Origin: Hypericibacter terrae
GTDB lineage: Bacteria > Pseudomonadota > Alphaproteobacteria > Dongiales > Dongiaceae
Length of the DNA: 64,000 nucleotides
Direction: 5' to 3'
Assembly (NCBI RefSeq): GCF_008728855.1
Contig: NZ_CP042906.1
Coordinates: 5,237,001 to 5,301,000, forward strand
This document shows positions 1 to 9,600 of the stretch, piece after piece. The notes beneath the pieces are model-generated. The model made no database searches, had not been told where the DNA came from, and was given only the letters and a program-made list of their open reading frames with translations. Made by a program: the position numbers and the translations under genes. The stretch's first letter is position 1. Every line of letters begins with the position of its first letter.

Positions 1-751
1 CATGCTGTCGCATTCCACCCTGAAGCCCGAGGTGGTCAAGGGCGTCGATTTCATCATCGTCCGGGAGCTCTGCAGCGGGATCTATTTCGGCGAGCCGCGC
101 GGCATCGAGCGCAAGTCGGACGGCCTCCTCCACGGCTTCGACACTCAGGATTACAGCGAGCCCGAGATCGAGCGGATCGCGCATGCGGCCTTCGCCCTCG
201 CCCGCTCGCGCCGGAAGAAGCTCACCTCGGTCGACAAGGCCAATGTGATGGAGAGCGGCATCCTCTGGCGCCGCACCGTGACGCGGATCGGCGAGCGGCA
301 TTATCCCGAGGTGCGGCTCGATCACCTCTATGTCGACAATGCAGCCATGCAGATCATCCGCGACCCGCGCCAGTTCGACGTCATCGTCACCGACAATCTC
401 TTCGGCGACATCCTGTCGGACGGATCGGCGATGATCACCGGCTCGCTCGGCATGCTGCCCTCGGCCGCCCTCGGCGCGCCGCGGGAAGACGGGCGCCGGC
501 CGGGCCTCTATGAGCCCGTCCATGGCAGCGCCCCCGACATCGCCGGCAAGGGCCTCGCCAATCCGCTGGGCGCGATCCTGAGCGCCGCGCTGCTGCTGAC
601 CCATGGGCTCGGCCGGCCCGATCTGGCGGGGCTGGTCGAAAAGGCGGTCGGCAGGGCGCTCGATGACGGCGTCTGCACGCCCGATCTCGGCGGCCGTGCC
701 GGCACGAGCCAGGTCACCGCCGCCGTGATCGAGGCACTTGGACAAATCTGA
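1..751 (+). CDS. leuB: 3-isopropylmalate dehydrogenase family protein, 5' truncated by the window edge
   Basis: This is the C-terminal two thirds of an NAD-dependent beta-decarboxylating dehydrogenase. The LeuB enzyme oxidises and decarboxylates 3-isopropylmalate in leucine synthesis. Visible family signatures are [14 protein letters not shown], the [11 protein letters not shown] segment, [21 protein letters not shown], the metal and substrate loop [13 protein letters not shown], and [17 protein letters not shown] near the end, which favours LeuB over isocitrate or tartrate dehydrogenases. The ATG at base 2 is internal, because family members continue N-terminally with the NAD-binding part. 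The loop RELCSGIYF differs from the commoner RELTGGIYF, so this could be a paralogue serving a related substrate rather than the housekeeping copy. No other leucine gene is next to it here. Confidence 0.85.
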   Translation, partial: MLSHSTLKPEVVKGVDFIIVRELCSGIYFGEPRGIERKSDGLLHGFDTQDYSEPEIERIAHAAFALARSRRKKLTSVDKANVMESGILWRRTVTRIGERHYPEVRLDHLYVDNAAMQIIRDPRQFDVIVTDNLFGDILSDGSAMITGSLGMLPSAALGAPREDGRRPGLYEPVHGSAPDIAGKGLANPLGAILSAALLLTHGLGRPDLAGLVEKAVGRALDDGVCTPDLGGRAGTSQVTAAVIEALGQI

Positions 752-805
752 AGCGCTGCCGGTCCTCCGCGCGAAGCGGAAGACCGCCAGCCTCTCGAGA
801 AAGCT

Positions 806-1183
806 CTACTTCGCCTTGGTGCAGTAGGCGCAGATCTTGTTGCCGTCCAGGTCGCGGACATAGGCCGCATAGCTGGTGCCACGGGGGCCCGGCTTGCCTT
901 CGTCCGTTCCGCCGCTGGCGAGGGCTGCCGCGTGGAATCCATCGACCGCCTTCTTCGATTTCGCCGTGAAGGCGATCATCGTGCCGTTGCCGAAAGTCGC
1001 CGGCTTCTTGTTGTAGGGCTTGGTCACATAGAACTGGGTCTTGGCCGGCGCATTCTTCGGGCCATAGCCGGCATAGCGGTCTTCCATCCCCGTCTGAACG
1101 AGCCCGAGCGGCGCCAGCGCGGCGTCGTAGAATTTCGCGGCGCGCTTGATGTTCTTGGCCCCAACCATGATGTAGGCGAGCAT
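806..1183 (-). CDS. VOC-superfamily (glyoxalase/dioxygenase fold) protein
   Basis: A 125-residue single-module vicinal-oxygen-chelate protein. It opens with MLAYIMVGAKNIKRAAKFYD, the usual first strand and helix of the fold, and ends with the typical YAAYVRDLDGNKICAY strand. Members bind a divalent metal and act as lyases, dioxygenases, thiol transferases or binding proteins; the substrate here cannot be told. The start at 1183 is chosen over an upstream in-frame ATG at 1264 because AGGGGA lies about seven bases before it and the homology begins there. It is convergent with leuB and divergent from the reductase at 1399. Confidence 0.8.
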   Translation of the reverse strand: MLAYIMVGAKNIKRAAKFYDAALAPLGLVQTGMEDRYAGYGPKNAPAKTQFYVTKPYNKKPATFGNGTMIAFTAKSKKAVDGFHAAALASGGTDEGKPGPRGTSYAAYVRDLDGNKICAYCTKAK

Positions 1184-1398
1184 GCTGTTGTCCCCTGAAA
1201 AGGAAGGTTCCCGGCTGACCCGGTGTTGCGCGGGCAAAATGTCCTGTCTTGGCGTTTCCCGCAAGGCCGTCGCGGCGCCTCCCCCGGAAGGACTCCAGCG
1301 GCGAAGCCACCCGCGCTAGTCTTCCGCGCCCGGGCTGACCCGGGCACAGATCCTCGCCGCCGCCGAAGCGAGGATCGGCAATCGGGAAGGAGCTGTCG

Positions 1399-2304
1399 AT
1401 GGAGAGGATCGGTTTCGTGGGGCTGGGCCGCATGGGACGCCCCATGGCCAGCAATCTCGTCCGGAAGGGCTTCGGCCTTTCCGTCTATGACATCAACCCC
1501 GCCGCGGTCCGTACGCTGGTGGAGGTCGGCGCCAAGCCCGCCAATGGCGTGCCGGGCGTGGTCGAGGGCAGCGACGTGATCGTGACCATGCTGCCCAGCG
1601 GCATCGAGGTCGACGCCATCGCCAACGGGCCGGACGGCATCTTCGCGCATGCCAGATCCGGCCAGCTCGTCATGGATATGAGCACCATCGAGCCGCGCAC
1701 CACCGACAAGCTCGCGGCCGAGGCCGCCAGGCGGGGGCTCGCCTTCGTCGATGCGCCGGTCGGCCGCCTGGCGAGCCATGCCGACCGCGGCGAATCGCTG
1801 TTCATGGTCGGCGGCACCGAGGCGGACTTCAAACGCGTGCTGCCGCTGCTCCAGGCCATGGGCACGACGATCCATCATTGCGGGCCGGCCGGCAGCGGCA
1901 TCCGCACCAAGCTGGTCAACAATCTGCTGGCCGTCGCGAGCTGCCAGCTCAATGCCGAGGCGCTGGCCCTGTCGCAACGCCTCGGCCTCGATCTCCCCAA
2001 GACGCTGGAGGTCATCCATGGGACGACGGCCACAAACGGGCAGCTCAAGCTCAACTGGCCGGGCAAGGTGCTGGCGGGCGACACGGCCCCCGGCTTCTCC
2101 ATCGATCTGGCGCATAAGGACCTGTCGCTGATCATCGCGGCGGCGCAGGCCGAGACCATGGCGCTGCCGATGGTCGCCGCCGCGCGCGAGGCCTTCACCA
2201 TGGCCCGCACCGCCGGCCATGGCGGCAACGACTTTTCCGCCATCGTCGACTGGTTCTGCTCCGTCTCCGGCGCGCCGAAGCCGCGGCTGCGCGAGGCCGA
2301 CTAG
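1399..2304 (+). CDS. NAD(P)-dependent 3-hydroxyisobutyrate-dehydrogenase-family reductase
   Basis: A 301-residue beta-hydroxyacid dehydrogenase. The N-terminus has the Rossmann dinucleotide motif GFVGLGRMGRPMASNL, followed by the MLPSG loop, the substrate segment MDMSTIEPRTT, the DAPVGR loop and a helix with the catalytic lysine in GSGIRTKLVNNLL. Relatives include 3-hydroxyisobutyrate dehydrogenase, tartronate-semialdehyde reductase and sulfolactaldehyde reductase. It heads a same-strand cluster with a two-subunit TPP decarboxylase, a Rieske oxygenase and an M20 hydrolase, so it may act on a C3 or C4 semialdehyde or hydroxy acid from that pathway. The family usually has DAPVSGG at the loop; here it is DAPVGRLASHADRG, which suggests an unusual substrate pocket. 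Confidence 0.85.
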   Translation: MERIGFVGLGRMGRPMASNLVRKGFGLSVYDINPAAVRTLVEVGAKPANGVPGVVEGSDVIVTMLPSGIEVDAIANGPDGIFAHARSGQLVMDMSTIEPRTTDKLAAEAARRGLAFVDAPVGRLASHADRGESLFMVGGTEADFKRVLPLLQAMGTTIHHCGPAGSGIRTKLVNNLLAVASCQLNAEALALSQRLGLDLPKTLEVIHGTTATNGQLKLNWPGKVLAGDTAPGFSIDLAHKDLSLIIAAAQAETMALPMVAAAREAFTMARTAGHGGNDFSAIVDWFCSVSGAPKPRLREAD

Positions 2305-2400
2305 GGGACGAGGGAGGCCGCGAAATCGGTCTGGCGTCGGCCAAAGCCGCATGGCAGGACTAGGATCGGCTCCAAGGGCAGGCAGAAGGGGAACGCCGGA

Positions 2401-2937
2401 ATGGCGGAGGCGGGCAAGACGGAGAGCTTGGGCTGGCCGGCGGCGATCCATGCGGCGCTCCGGAAACATGATGTACGACAAGTCGCCTATGTCCCCGACG
2501 GCGGCCATACCGAGCTCTTGCAGCGGGTTCATGCCGATCCGGCCATGACGCCGGTGCTGCTGACCAGCGAGCAGGAGGGTGTCGGCGTCGTGACCGGTGC
2601 CTGGCTGGGCGGGCAGCGCAGCGCGCTGGTCATGCAGTCCAGCGGCGTCGGCAACTGCGTCAACCTGCTGTCGCTGGTGCGGCTCTGCCAGCTGCCCTTC
2701 CTGGCGCTGGTGACGATGCGCGGCGAATGGGGCGAGTTCAATCCCTGGCAAGTGCCGATGGGCTCGACCACGGCGCAGGCCTTCGCGCTGATGGGCGTCC
2801 AAGTGCAGCGCGCCGAGACGCCCGACGAAGTCGCACCCGTGATGCAGGCTGCCTGCGCCATGGCCTTCGAAGGCGGCACGCCGATGGCGGTGCTGCTGGC
2901 CCAGCGCCTGATCGGCGCCAAGGAGTTCCTGAAATGA
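2401..2937 (+). CDS. TPP-dependent decarboxylase, alpha (Pyr-domain) subunit, ComD-like
   Basis: A 178-residue protein equivalent to the N-terminal pyrimidine-binding domain of thiamine-diphosphate decarboxylases. Related split enzymes are sulfopyruvate decarboxylase (ComD/ComE) and phosphonopyruvate decarboxylase. It contains the conserved glutamate that activates TPP in LTSEQEGVGVVTGAW, followed by MQSSGVGNCVNLLSLV, a hallmark of this subgroup. AGAAGGGGA lies before the ATG. Its stop overlaps the start of the next gene (ATGA), as expected for two subunits of one enzyme made in equal amounts. The substrate cannot be decided: sulfopyruvate, phosphonopyruvate or another 2-oxo acid are all possible. 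Confidence 0.8.
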   Translation: MAEAGKTESLGWPAAIHAALRKHDVRQVAYVPDGGHTELLQRVHADPAMTPVLLTSEQEGVGVVTGAWLGGQRSALVMQSSGVGNCVNLLSLVRLCQLPFLALVTMRGEWGEFNPWQVPMGSTTAQAFALMGVQVQRAETPDEVAPVMQAACAMAFEGGTPMAVLLAQRLIGAKEFLK

Positions 2938-3521
2938 CCGCGACCCGTTTCCAGCGCCGCCCGGCGGTGGCACGTCTCCTGGCCGGCCGGCGCGATCTGC
3001 TGGTGGTGAGCGGACTGGGCGCGCCCAGCTATGATGTTGCCGCGGCGGGCGACCATGAGCGCAACTTCTATCTCTGGGGCGCCATGGGCAGCGCCGCGCT
3101 GGTCGGGCTCGGCCTGGCGCTGGCGCAACCCAAGGTCCCGGTGCTGGTGGTGACCGGCGACGGCGAGATGCTGATGGGGCTGGGCGGCCTCGCCACCGTG
3201 GCGCTTCGCAATCCGGGCAATCTCTCGATCGTGGTGCTGGATAACGGCCTCTATGGCGAAACCGGCGGCCAGGAGAGCCATACCTCGGGCCCCACCGACC
3301 TGCGGGCGGTCGCGCGCGGCTGCGGCATTGCCGACGCGCGTACTGTGACAAGCGAGACAGAGCTGGCGGCGCTCGCGACACGGGCTCATGCGCCGGGCAA
3401 CGGGACCGTCTTCGCCCGGATCCCGATCGATCCTGCCCCCTTGCCCCGCATCCTGCCGCCGCGCGATGGTGTGTTCCTGAAGAACCGGATGAGGAGTGCC
3501 TTGGGCCTGTCGCCGCTCTGA
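2934..3521 (+). CDS. TPP-dependent decarboxylase, beta (PP-domain) subunit, ComE-like
   Basis: A 195-residue protein equivalent to the C-terminal diphosphate-binding domain. The TPP/Mg motif is seen as GDGEMLMGLGG, about 30 residues before NGLYGETGGQ, matching the GDG...N signature. It is preceded by YLWGAMGSAALVGLGLAL, typical of ComE and phosphonopyruvate decarboxylases. The ATG at 2934 overlaps the stop of the alpha subunit. Together the two genes should form one heteromeric decarboxylase turning a 2-oxo acid into an aldehyde. The reductase at 1399 could then act on the aldehyde. Confidence 0.8.
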   Translation: MTATRFQRRPAVARLLAGRRDLLVVSGLGAPSYDVAAAGDHERNFYLWGAMGSAALVGLGLALAQPKVPVLVVTGDGEMLMGLGGLATVALRNPGNLSIVVLDNGLYGETGGQESHTSGPTDLRAVARGCGIADARTVTSETELAALATRAHAPGNGTVFARIPIDPAPLPRILPPRDGVFLKNRMRSALGLSPL

Positions 3522-3548
3522 TTTTTTCTCTTGCTGGGAGAGGAAGCC

Positions 3549-4682
3549 ATGCCGACCGCCACTGTGATCTACCCCGAGTTCGACCGGCCGCTGAGCGAGG
3601 ATCCCGAGCGCAGCTGGACCCTGCCCGCGCGCTATTATTTCGATCCCGCCATCTACGAGGCCGAGCGCGAGAAGATCTTCTTCAAGAGCTGGCAATATAT
3701 CGGCCATCGGAGCCAGCTCGAGAATCCCGGCGACTACATCACCGGCACTGTCGTCGACCAGCCGGTCTTCGTGCTGCGCGACCGGAGCGGCGAACTCAAG
3801 GGCTACTACAATGTCTGCCTGCACCGCGCGCATGAGCTGCTGAAGGGCGAAGGCAGCCTTCGGTCCGCCGCGATCACCTGCCCCTACCATGCCTGGACCT
3901 ACGATTTCGGTGGAACCCTGCGGGCGGCACCCAACACCAAGCAGGTCAAGGACTTCATCCCCGAGGACTTCAAGCTGACGCCGATCCGGGTCGAGCTCTT
4001 CGCCGGCTTCGTCTTCGTCAATCTCGATCCCGACGCCAAGCCGATGACCGAGCTGGTCGGCTGGCTCGCGGAGGATCTGCGCAAGCATGTCCCGGACTTC
4101 GACGATCTCAAGCTGTTCGAAGCCCGGGCCATCGGCAATGCGGTGACGAAGGCCAACTGGAAGGTCGTCGTCGACAACTATGTCGAATGCTATCACTGCT
4201 CGAAGGCCCATCCGGCCTTCGCCGACATGATCGAGATGACGAGCTACGAGAACGAGGTGATCGGCCCTGTCTCGCGCCAGCTTGGGTTCAACACCAAGCC
4301 CAAGAACAGCGCCTACGACTTCTCACCGGAAGCGCCGGTCACCCATGCCGCCTTCTGGTTCCTGTGGCCCAACATCACCTTCAACATGATGCCGGGCGAC
4401 ACGCAGCTCTCGGTCGCCGTCATCCAGCCCAAGGGCGTCGAGGAAGCAGTCTTCTGGTCGCACAATTACCGCCTCAAGGCCGAAACCGATCCCGCCAAGG
4501 TCGCCTACGGGCGCACGGTACTGGGGCCCGAGGACAACGACCTCTGCGAATCGGTGCAGCGCGGGCTGCATGCGCGCGTCTATAAGCAGGGCCGCATCAT
4601 CGTCGATCCCGCGCGCAGCGGCATCGGCGAGCATGGCATCCACCATTTCCACCGGATGGTGAAGACGGCGCTCGATCGTTAG
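3549..4682 (+). CDS. Rieske non-haem iron oxygenase, alpha subunit, carnitine/choline oxygenase-like
   Basis: A 377-residue ring-hydroxylating-type oxygenase. The Rieske [2Fe-2S] ligands are in CLHRAHELL and CPYHAWTY (C-x-H ... C-x2-H). The mononuclear iron site is in VDNYVECYHCSKAHPAFAD. From memory this matches the carnitine oxygenase CntA and choline monooxygenase group, where a Glu in NYxECYHC replaces the usual bridging Asp; the C-terminal RSGIGEHGI also matches. That group oxidises quaternary ammonium compounds, so a trimethylammonium substrate is plausible but unproven. The start at 3549 follows GGGAGAGG; an ATG 18 bases upstream lies within that ribosome site. No reductase partner is adjacent. 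Confidence 0.88.
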   Translation: MPTATVIYPEFDRPLSEDPERSWTLPARYYFDPAIYEAEREKIFFKSWQYIGHRSQLENPGDYITGTVVDQPVFVLRDRSGELKGYYNVCLHRAHELLKGEGSLRSAAITCPYHAWTYDFGGTLRAAPNTKQVKDFIPEDFKLTPIRVELFAGFVFVNLDPDAKPMTELVGWLAEDLRKHVPDFDDLKLFEARAIGNAVTKANWKVVVDNYVECYHCSKAHPAFADMIEMTSYENEVIGPVSRQLGFNTKPKNSAYDFSPEAPVTHAAFWFLWPNITFNMMPGDTQLSVAVIQPKGVEEAVFWSHNYRLKAETDPAKVAYGRTVLGPEDNDLCESVQRGLHARVYKQGRIIVDPARSGIGEHGIHHFHRMVKTALDR

Positions 4683-4738
4683 CACCTGGCAGGGAAGCGC
4701 CCCGGAAGACGGCACGAGATTTCGATCGCAGGACGGGC

Positions 4739-5983
4739 ATGAGCGAAGACCGCAGGCAGCTCGCGGATTGGATCGACCAGGAACGCCGGCGCATCGTCGA
4801 TTTCTTCCGGGGCTTCATCCGCTGCAGGAGCCCGAACCCGCCGGGCGACACCACCGAGGCCGCCCGGTTCATCGGCGATTTCCTCGAGGGCGAAGGCCTC
4901 GCCTTTCGCCTCATCGCGCCCCAGCCCACGATGCCCAATCTGGTGGCGGCCTTCGACGGCGCCAAGCCCGGCAAGCATCTGGTGCTCAACGGCCATATCG
5001 ACGTCTTCCCGGTCGGCGATGGCCGCGACTGGAGCCGGGATCCCTGGGGTGGCGAGCTGGTCGACGGAAAGATCTATGGGCGCGGCGCCTGCGACATGAA
5101 ATGCGGCACCAGCGCCTCGATCTTCACCTATGCGCTTCTCCATCGTATCCGCGAGCGCCTCAAGGGGCGCCTGACCTTGACCGCGGTGTCCGACGAGGAG
5201 ACCTTCGGGCCCTGGGGCGCCCGCTACCTGATGGAGCATCATCCCGAGGTCCATGGCGATTGCTGCCTCAATGGCGAGCCGGGCAGCCCCTACACCATCC
5301 GGTTCGGCGAGAAGGGGCCGCTCTGGCTCGAGTTCAAGATCCGCACCAAGGGCGCGCATGGCGCCTATACCCACGCCACCGAGAGTGCGACCAAGCTGGC
5401 CCAGCGTCTGATCGGCGACCTCGAGCTGGTCACGGAAATCGAGCCGAAGCTCTCCGACAATATCCTCCGCTCGCTCGAGGGCGCGCGCGAGGCGACCGAC
5501 AAAGCCATGGGCAAGGGCGCCGCCGACATCGTGTCGAAGGTGACGCTCAATATCGGCGTCATCGAGGGCGGCCTCAAGGTCAACATGGTTCCCTTCGCCT
5601 GCCGCTTCGAGGCCGATATCCGCCTGCCGCTCGGCGTCACCCGCGAGCAGGTCATGGCGGAGGTGAAGAAGGTCCTGGCGCGCTATCCGCAGGCCTCGGT
5701 CGAAGAGATCAACTTCAACCCGCCCTCCTACTGCCCGCCGGACGGCGCCATGGTCGGAATCATCCAGAAGAATGTCGAAGCACTGCGGGGCTTCAGGCCC
5801 CAGCCCATCGTCAGCCTCGGCGGCACCGACGCGCGGCTCTGGCGCTATCGCGACATCCCCGCCTATGTCTATGGCCCCTTCCCCACCGGCATGGGATCGG
5901 CCGACGAGCATGTGGAGCTCGAGGACTTCATCCACATCGTGAAGGTCCACGCCCTGTCGGCCTACGACTATCTGATGAGCTGA
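4739..5983 (+). CDS. M20 family metallohydrolase (ArgE/DapE/ACY1/CPG2 type)
   Basis: A 414-residue two-domain amidohydrolase. Dinuclear metal ligands are recognisable: His in LVLNGHIDVFP, the bridging Asp in GRGACDMKCG, the Glu pair in VSDEETFG, an acidic ligand in LNGEPGSP, and the C-terminal His in GSADEHVELEDF. The dimerisation domain lies around residues 195-310 and begins LEFKIRTKGAHGAYTH. Relatives deacylate N-acyl amino acids, cleave succinyl-diaminopimelate or hydrolyse carboxypeptidase-type substrates. It ends the 1.4-6 kb cluster and may release an amine or amino acid from an N-acyl substrate. It is convergent with the TetR gene. Confidence 0.87.
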   Translation: MSEDRRQLADWIDQERRRIVDFFRGFIRCRSPNPPGDTTEAARFIGDFLEGEGLAFRLIAPQPTMPNLVAAFDGAKPGKHLVLNGHIDVFPVGDGRDWSRDPWGGELVDGKIYGRGACDMKCGTSASIFTYALLHRIRERLKGRLTLTAVSDEETFGPWGARYLMEHHPEVHGDCCLNGEPGSPYTIRFGEKGPLWLEFKIRTKGAHGAYTHATESATKLAQRLIGDLELVTEIEPKLSDNILRSLEGAREATDKAMGKGAADIVSKVTLNIGVIEGGLKVNMVPFACRFEADIRLPLGVTREQVMAEVKKVLARYPQASVEEINFNPPSYCPPDGAMVGIIQKNVEALRGFRPQPIVSLGGTDARLWRYRDIPAYVYGPFPTGMGSADEHVELEDFIHIVKVHALSAYDYLMS

Positions 5984-6014
5984 CCTGGCGGCGGCCTCGG
6001 CGCGTCGCGAGACG

Positions 6015-6587
6015 TCAAAGCTCGGCGACGTGTTTCCTGGCCTGCAGGAGAATATCCACCGACAGCTTCGGGTCCTTCACGATCCGGGACAGTGTCAGCG
6101 CGCCGATCATCATGGAAAGCGCGGCCAGGACCCGCTGCTTCGCGGGCTTCGCCTTGGTTTTATCCAGCCGCTCGGCGAGGCTGTCGACGAGCTTCACGAT
6201 GCCTGCCGTCGCCGCGGCCCGGGTCTCATCGTCGCCGCGCGCGAGCTCGCTGCCGAGGGCCGCGAAGGGGCAGCCGCCGGACGGGTCGTCCCGGTGCTTC
6301 GTCGAGAGATAGTTCGCCGCGATCGCTTCGAGCACATTCCCTTTGGCTTTGTGCGAACAGGCCGCCAGCAACGAGCCCATTTCCGGCTCCACCGCGGCGG
6401 CGCAGGCTTCAGCCACGAGCTGGTCCTTCGACTCGAAATGCCGGTAGAAGCCGCCATGGGTGAGGCCGGCCGCCGCCATCAGCTCGGACAGGCCCGTCTC
6501 GCTGATACCGTTGCGGCGGAACTCGGCGGCCGCGGTCTTGACGATCCGCTGCCGGGTCTTGGCGGTCTCCTGTTTCGATTTCCTCAT
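6015..6587 (-). CDS. TetR/AcrR family transcriptional regulator
   Basis: A 190-residue repressor-type protein. The N-terminal helix-turn-helix is clear: TRQRIVKTAAAEFRRNGI, then SELMAAAGLTHGGFYRHF with the SKDQLV helix. The C-terminal ligand domain resembles the YcdC/TetR_C group and holds GGCPFAALGSEL. It lies 100 bp downstream of the RND pump gene on the same strand, so it probably regulates the pump, perhaps as part of the same transcript. A 13+13 palindrome upstream of the pump operon (11194-11231) is the natural candidate binding site. The inducing ligand cannot be predicted. Confidence 0.88.
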   Translation of the reverse strand: MRKSKQETAKTRQRIVKTAAAEFRRNGISETGLSELMAAAGLTHGGFYRHFESKDQLVAEACAAAVEPEMGSLLAACSHKAKGNVLEAIAANYLSTKHRDDPSGGCPFAALGSELARGDDETRAAATAGIVKLVDSLAERLDKTKAKPAKQRVLAALSMMIGALTLSRIVKDPKLSVDILLQARKHVAEL

Positions 6588-6687
6588 GCGGCACTGCTCT
6601 CTTCAGACCGCCCCGCGGCGGAATTTCCGGATTCCCTTTGATGATTCGATTTCATCCCCCCAACAGTGAGACGAAGGCGGGGCGGAT

Positions 6688-9600
6688 TCAAGGACTCCCG
6701 GGGGACATCAGGGGCGTTCCCGCGGTGCGGGCGGCGTCGAGCCGGGCCTGCCGCCGGCTGCCGATCCGGCGGACGACCGTGTAGAAGACCGGCGTGAACA
6801 GCAGCCCGAACAGGGTGACGCCCAGCATGCCGAAGAACACCGCCGTTCCCAGCGACTGGCGCATCTCGGAGCCCGCGCCGGTCGCGACCACGAGCGGCGC
6901 CACGCCGAAGATGAAGGAGAAGGACGTCATCAGGATGGGCCGCAGCCGCGTGCGCGCGGCGCTCACGGCGGCCTCGGCCGGCGTCATGCCGCCCTCCTCG
7001 GCCTGGCGCGCGAACTCGACGATCAGGATGGCGTTCTTGGCGGCAAGCCCCACCAGGACGACGAATCCGATCTGGGCCAGGATATCGATCGGCATGGTGC
7101 GCCCGAGCAGGCCCGTGACGGAGGCCAGCAGGCACATCGGCACGATCAGCACGACCGCCAGCGGGAGCTTCCAGCTCTCATATTGCGCGGCCAGAACCAG
7201 GAACACGAAGAGCGCGGCGGCGCCGAACACCAGCAGCGTCGGCGTGCCGTGCTGCTGCTGCTGGAAGGCCAGATCGGTCCATTCGAAACCGATGCCCGGC
7301 GGGAGCACCTCATGGGCAAGCTCCTCCATGCGGTGCAGCGCCGTACCCGTCGCGACGCCCGGCGCCGCGGCGCCCAGGATCTCGGCGGCCGGGAAGAGAT
7401 CGTAGCGCGGCACGCGATAGGGCGCGGTCTCGTCCCGCAGACGGGCGACCGTGCCGATCGGCACCATCTCGCCCGAGGCGTTGCGCGCCTTGAGGCGGGC
7501 GATATCCGCCGCGTCCTGCCGGAAGCTGCCGTCGGCCTGGGCGATGACCTGGTAGGTCCGCCCGAGATAATTGAAGTCGTTCACATATTGCGAGCCCAGA
7601 TAGACCTGCAGCGTCGAGAAGACGTCGGTCGGCGTGAGCCCGACCATCTGCGCCTTCTCGCGGTCGATGTCGGTGTAGATCGTGGGCGAGCTGGTCCTGA
7701 AGAGCGTGAAGGCGCCGCCGATCGCCGGATCCTTGTTGGCGGCGGCGACGAGGGCTTGCGCGGCCTTGGCCAGCGCCTCCGACCCCAGCCCGCCCTGATC
7801 CTGCAGCATCATCTTGAAGCCGCCGGTGCTGCCGATGCCCTGCACCGGCGGCGGTGGGATGGTCAGCACATAGGCGTCCTGGATCACCGACAGCCGCTTG
7901 CGCAGATCGGCCAGCACCGTGTTGGCCGTCACGCCGTCGATCGAATGATTATAGAGCGAGGGCAGCCCTGAGAAGATCGTGCCGGAGTTCGACGCGACGG
8001 TGAAGGTGGTGGCATCGAGCCCGGCGAAGGGCGCCACATGCTCGATGCCCGGCGTGTCGAGGATGATGTCGATCGCCTTCTTCACCACCGCCTCGGTCCG
8101 GTCGAGCGTGGCGCCGGGCGGCAGCTGCACCACCGTGATCAGGTAACCCAGGTCCTGTTCCGGGATGAAGCCGGTCGGCGCGCGCGAGAACTGGACGCCG
8201 GTGAGGCCGATCAGGCCGACATAGACCAGCAGAACGATGGCCGCGCCCCGGATGAGGCGGCGCGTCAGGCTGCCATAGCCGTTCGACAGCCAGTCGAAGC
8301 CGCGATTGAAGCCGCCGAAACCGGCCTGCAGGAAGCGGCGCACCAGGCCGGCGCGGGCGGCATGGTGCGGATCGTGCGCCTTGAACAGCACGGCGCAGAG
8401 GGCGGGGCTCAGCGTCAGCGAGACGAAGCAGGAGATCACGGTCGAGGCCGCGATCGTGATCGCGAACTGGCGGAAGAACTCGCCCGAGATGCCGGAGATG
8501 AACGCGGACGGGACGAACACCGCGCAAAGGGTCAGCGCGATGGCGATCAGCGCGCCGCCGACCTCGTCCATCGTCTTGTGCGCGGCCTCGCGCGGCGACA
8601 TGCCGAGGCGCAGATTGCGCTCGACATTCTCGACCACGACGATCGCATCGTCGACCACGATGCCGACGGCGAGCACCATGCCGAACAGCGACAGATTGTT
8701 GAGCGAGATTCCCAGGGCATAGAGGACCGAGAAGGTGCCGACCAGCGACACCGGGATGGCGACCACCGGGATGATCGAGGCCCGCCAGTTCTGCAGGAAC
8801 AGGAACACGACGGCGACGACCAGCAGGATCGCGACGAAGATCGTGGTGATCACCTCGTCGACGGATTTGCCGACGAAGATCGTGGGGTCGTAGATGATCT
8901 TGTAACCGAGGCCGGGCGGGAACTGCTTCCCGAGGCTCTGCATGGTGGCGATGACCTCCTGCTCCACCGCCAGGGAGTTCGCCCCCGGCTGGGCGAAGAT
9001 CAGGAGCGGCAGGCCCGGGCCGCGATCCATGAAGCTGGTCGATCCGTAATCCGCGGCGCCGATCTCCACGCGGCCGACATCGCGCAGCCGCGTCACACGG
9101 CCCTCGGCGTCGGACTTGAGCACGATGTCGCCGAACTGCTCGGGCGTCGACAGGCGGCCGAGGGTCTGGACGTTGACCTGGTAGGCCTGGTGCGAGGGAA
9201 CCGGCGGCTGGTTCAGGATGCCGGCGGAGACCTGCAGGTTCTGGGCGCGCAGGGCGGCCAGAACCTCGCTGGCATTGAGATTGCGGGCCGCGACCTTGTC
9301 CGGATCGAGCCAGATACGCATGGCATATTCGCGCGAACCCATGAGCTGCACGTCGCCGACGCCCGGCAGGCGCGCGAGCGCGTCCTTCACATGCAACACC
9401 GCGTAGTTCGACATATAGAGCGTGTCGCGCGAGCTGTCCGGCGAGTAGAGATGGACGGCGAGCAGAATGTTGGGGGTTGCCTTCCTGACCTGCACGCCCA
9501 GCCGCTGGACGTCGTCGGGGAGCCGGGGCAGCGCGTCCTGGACGCGGTTCTGCGTCAGCATCTGCGCGACGTTCAGGTCGGTGCCGATGCGGAAGGTGAC

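Noticed and set aside
1-751. Tartrate or isocitrate dehydrogenase instead of LeuB.
   Set aside because: The [17 protein letters not shown] and DKANVMESG segments are closest to LeuB, though a paralogue of changed substrate is not excluded.
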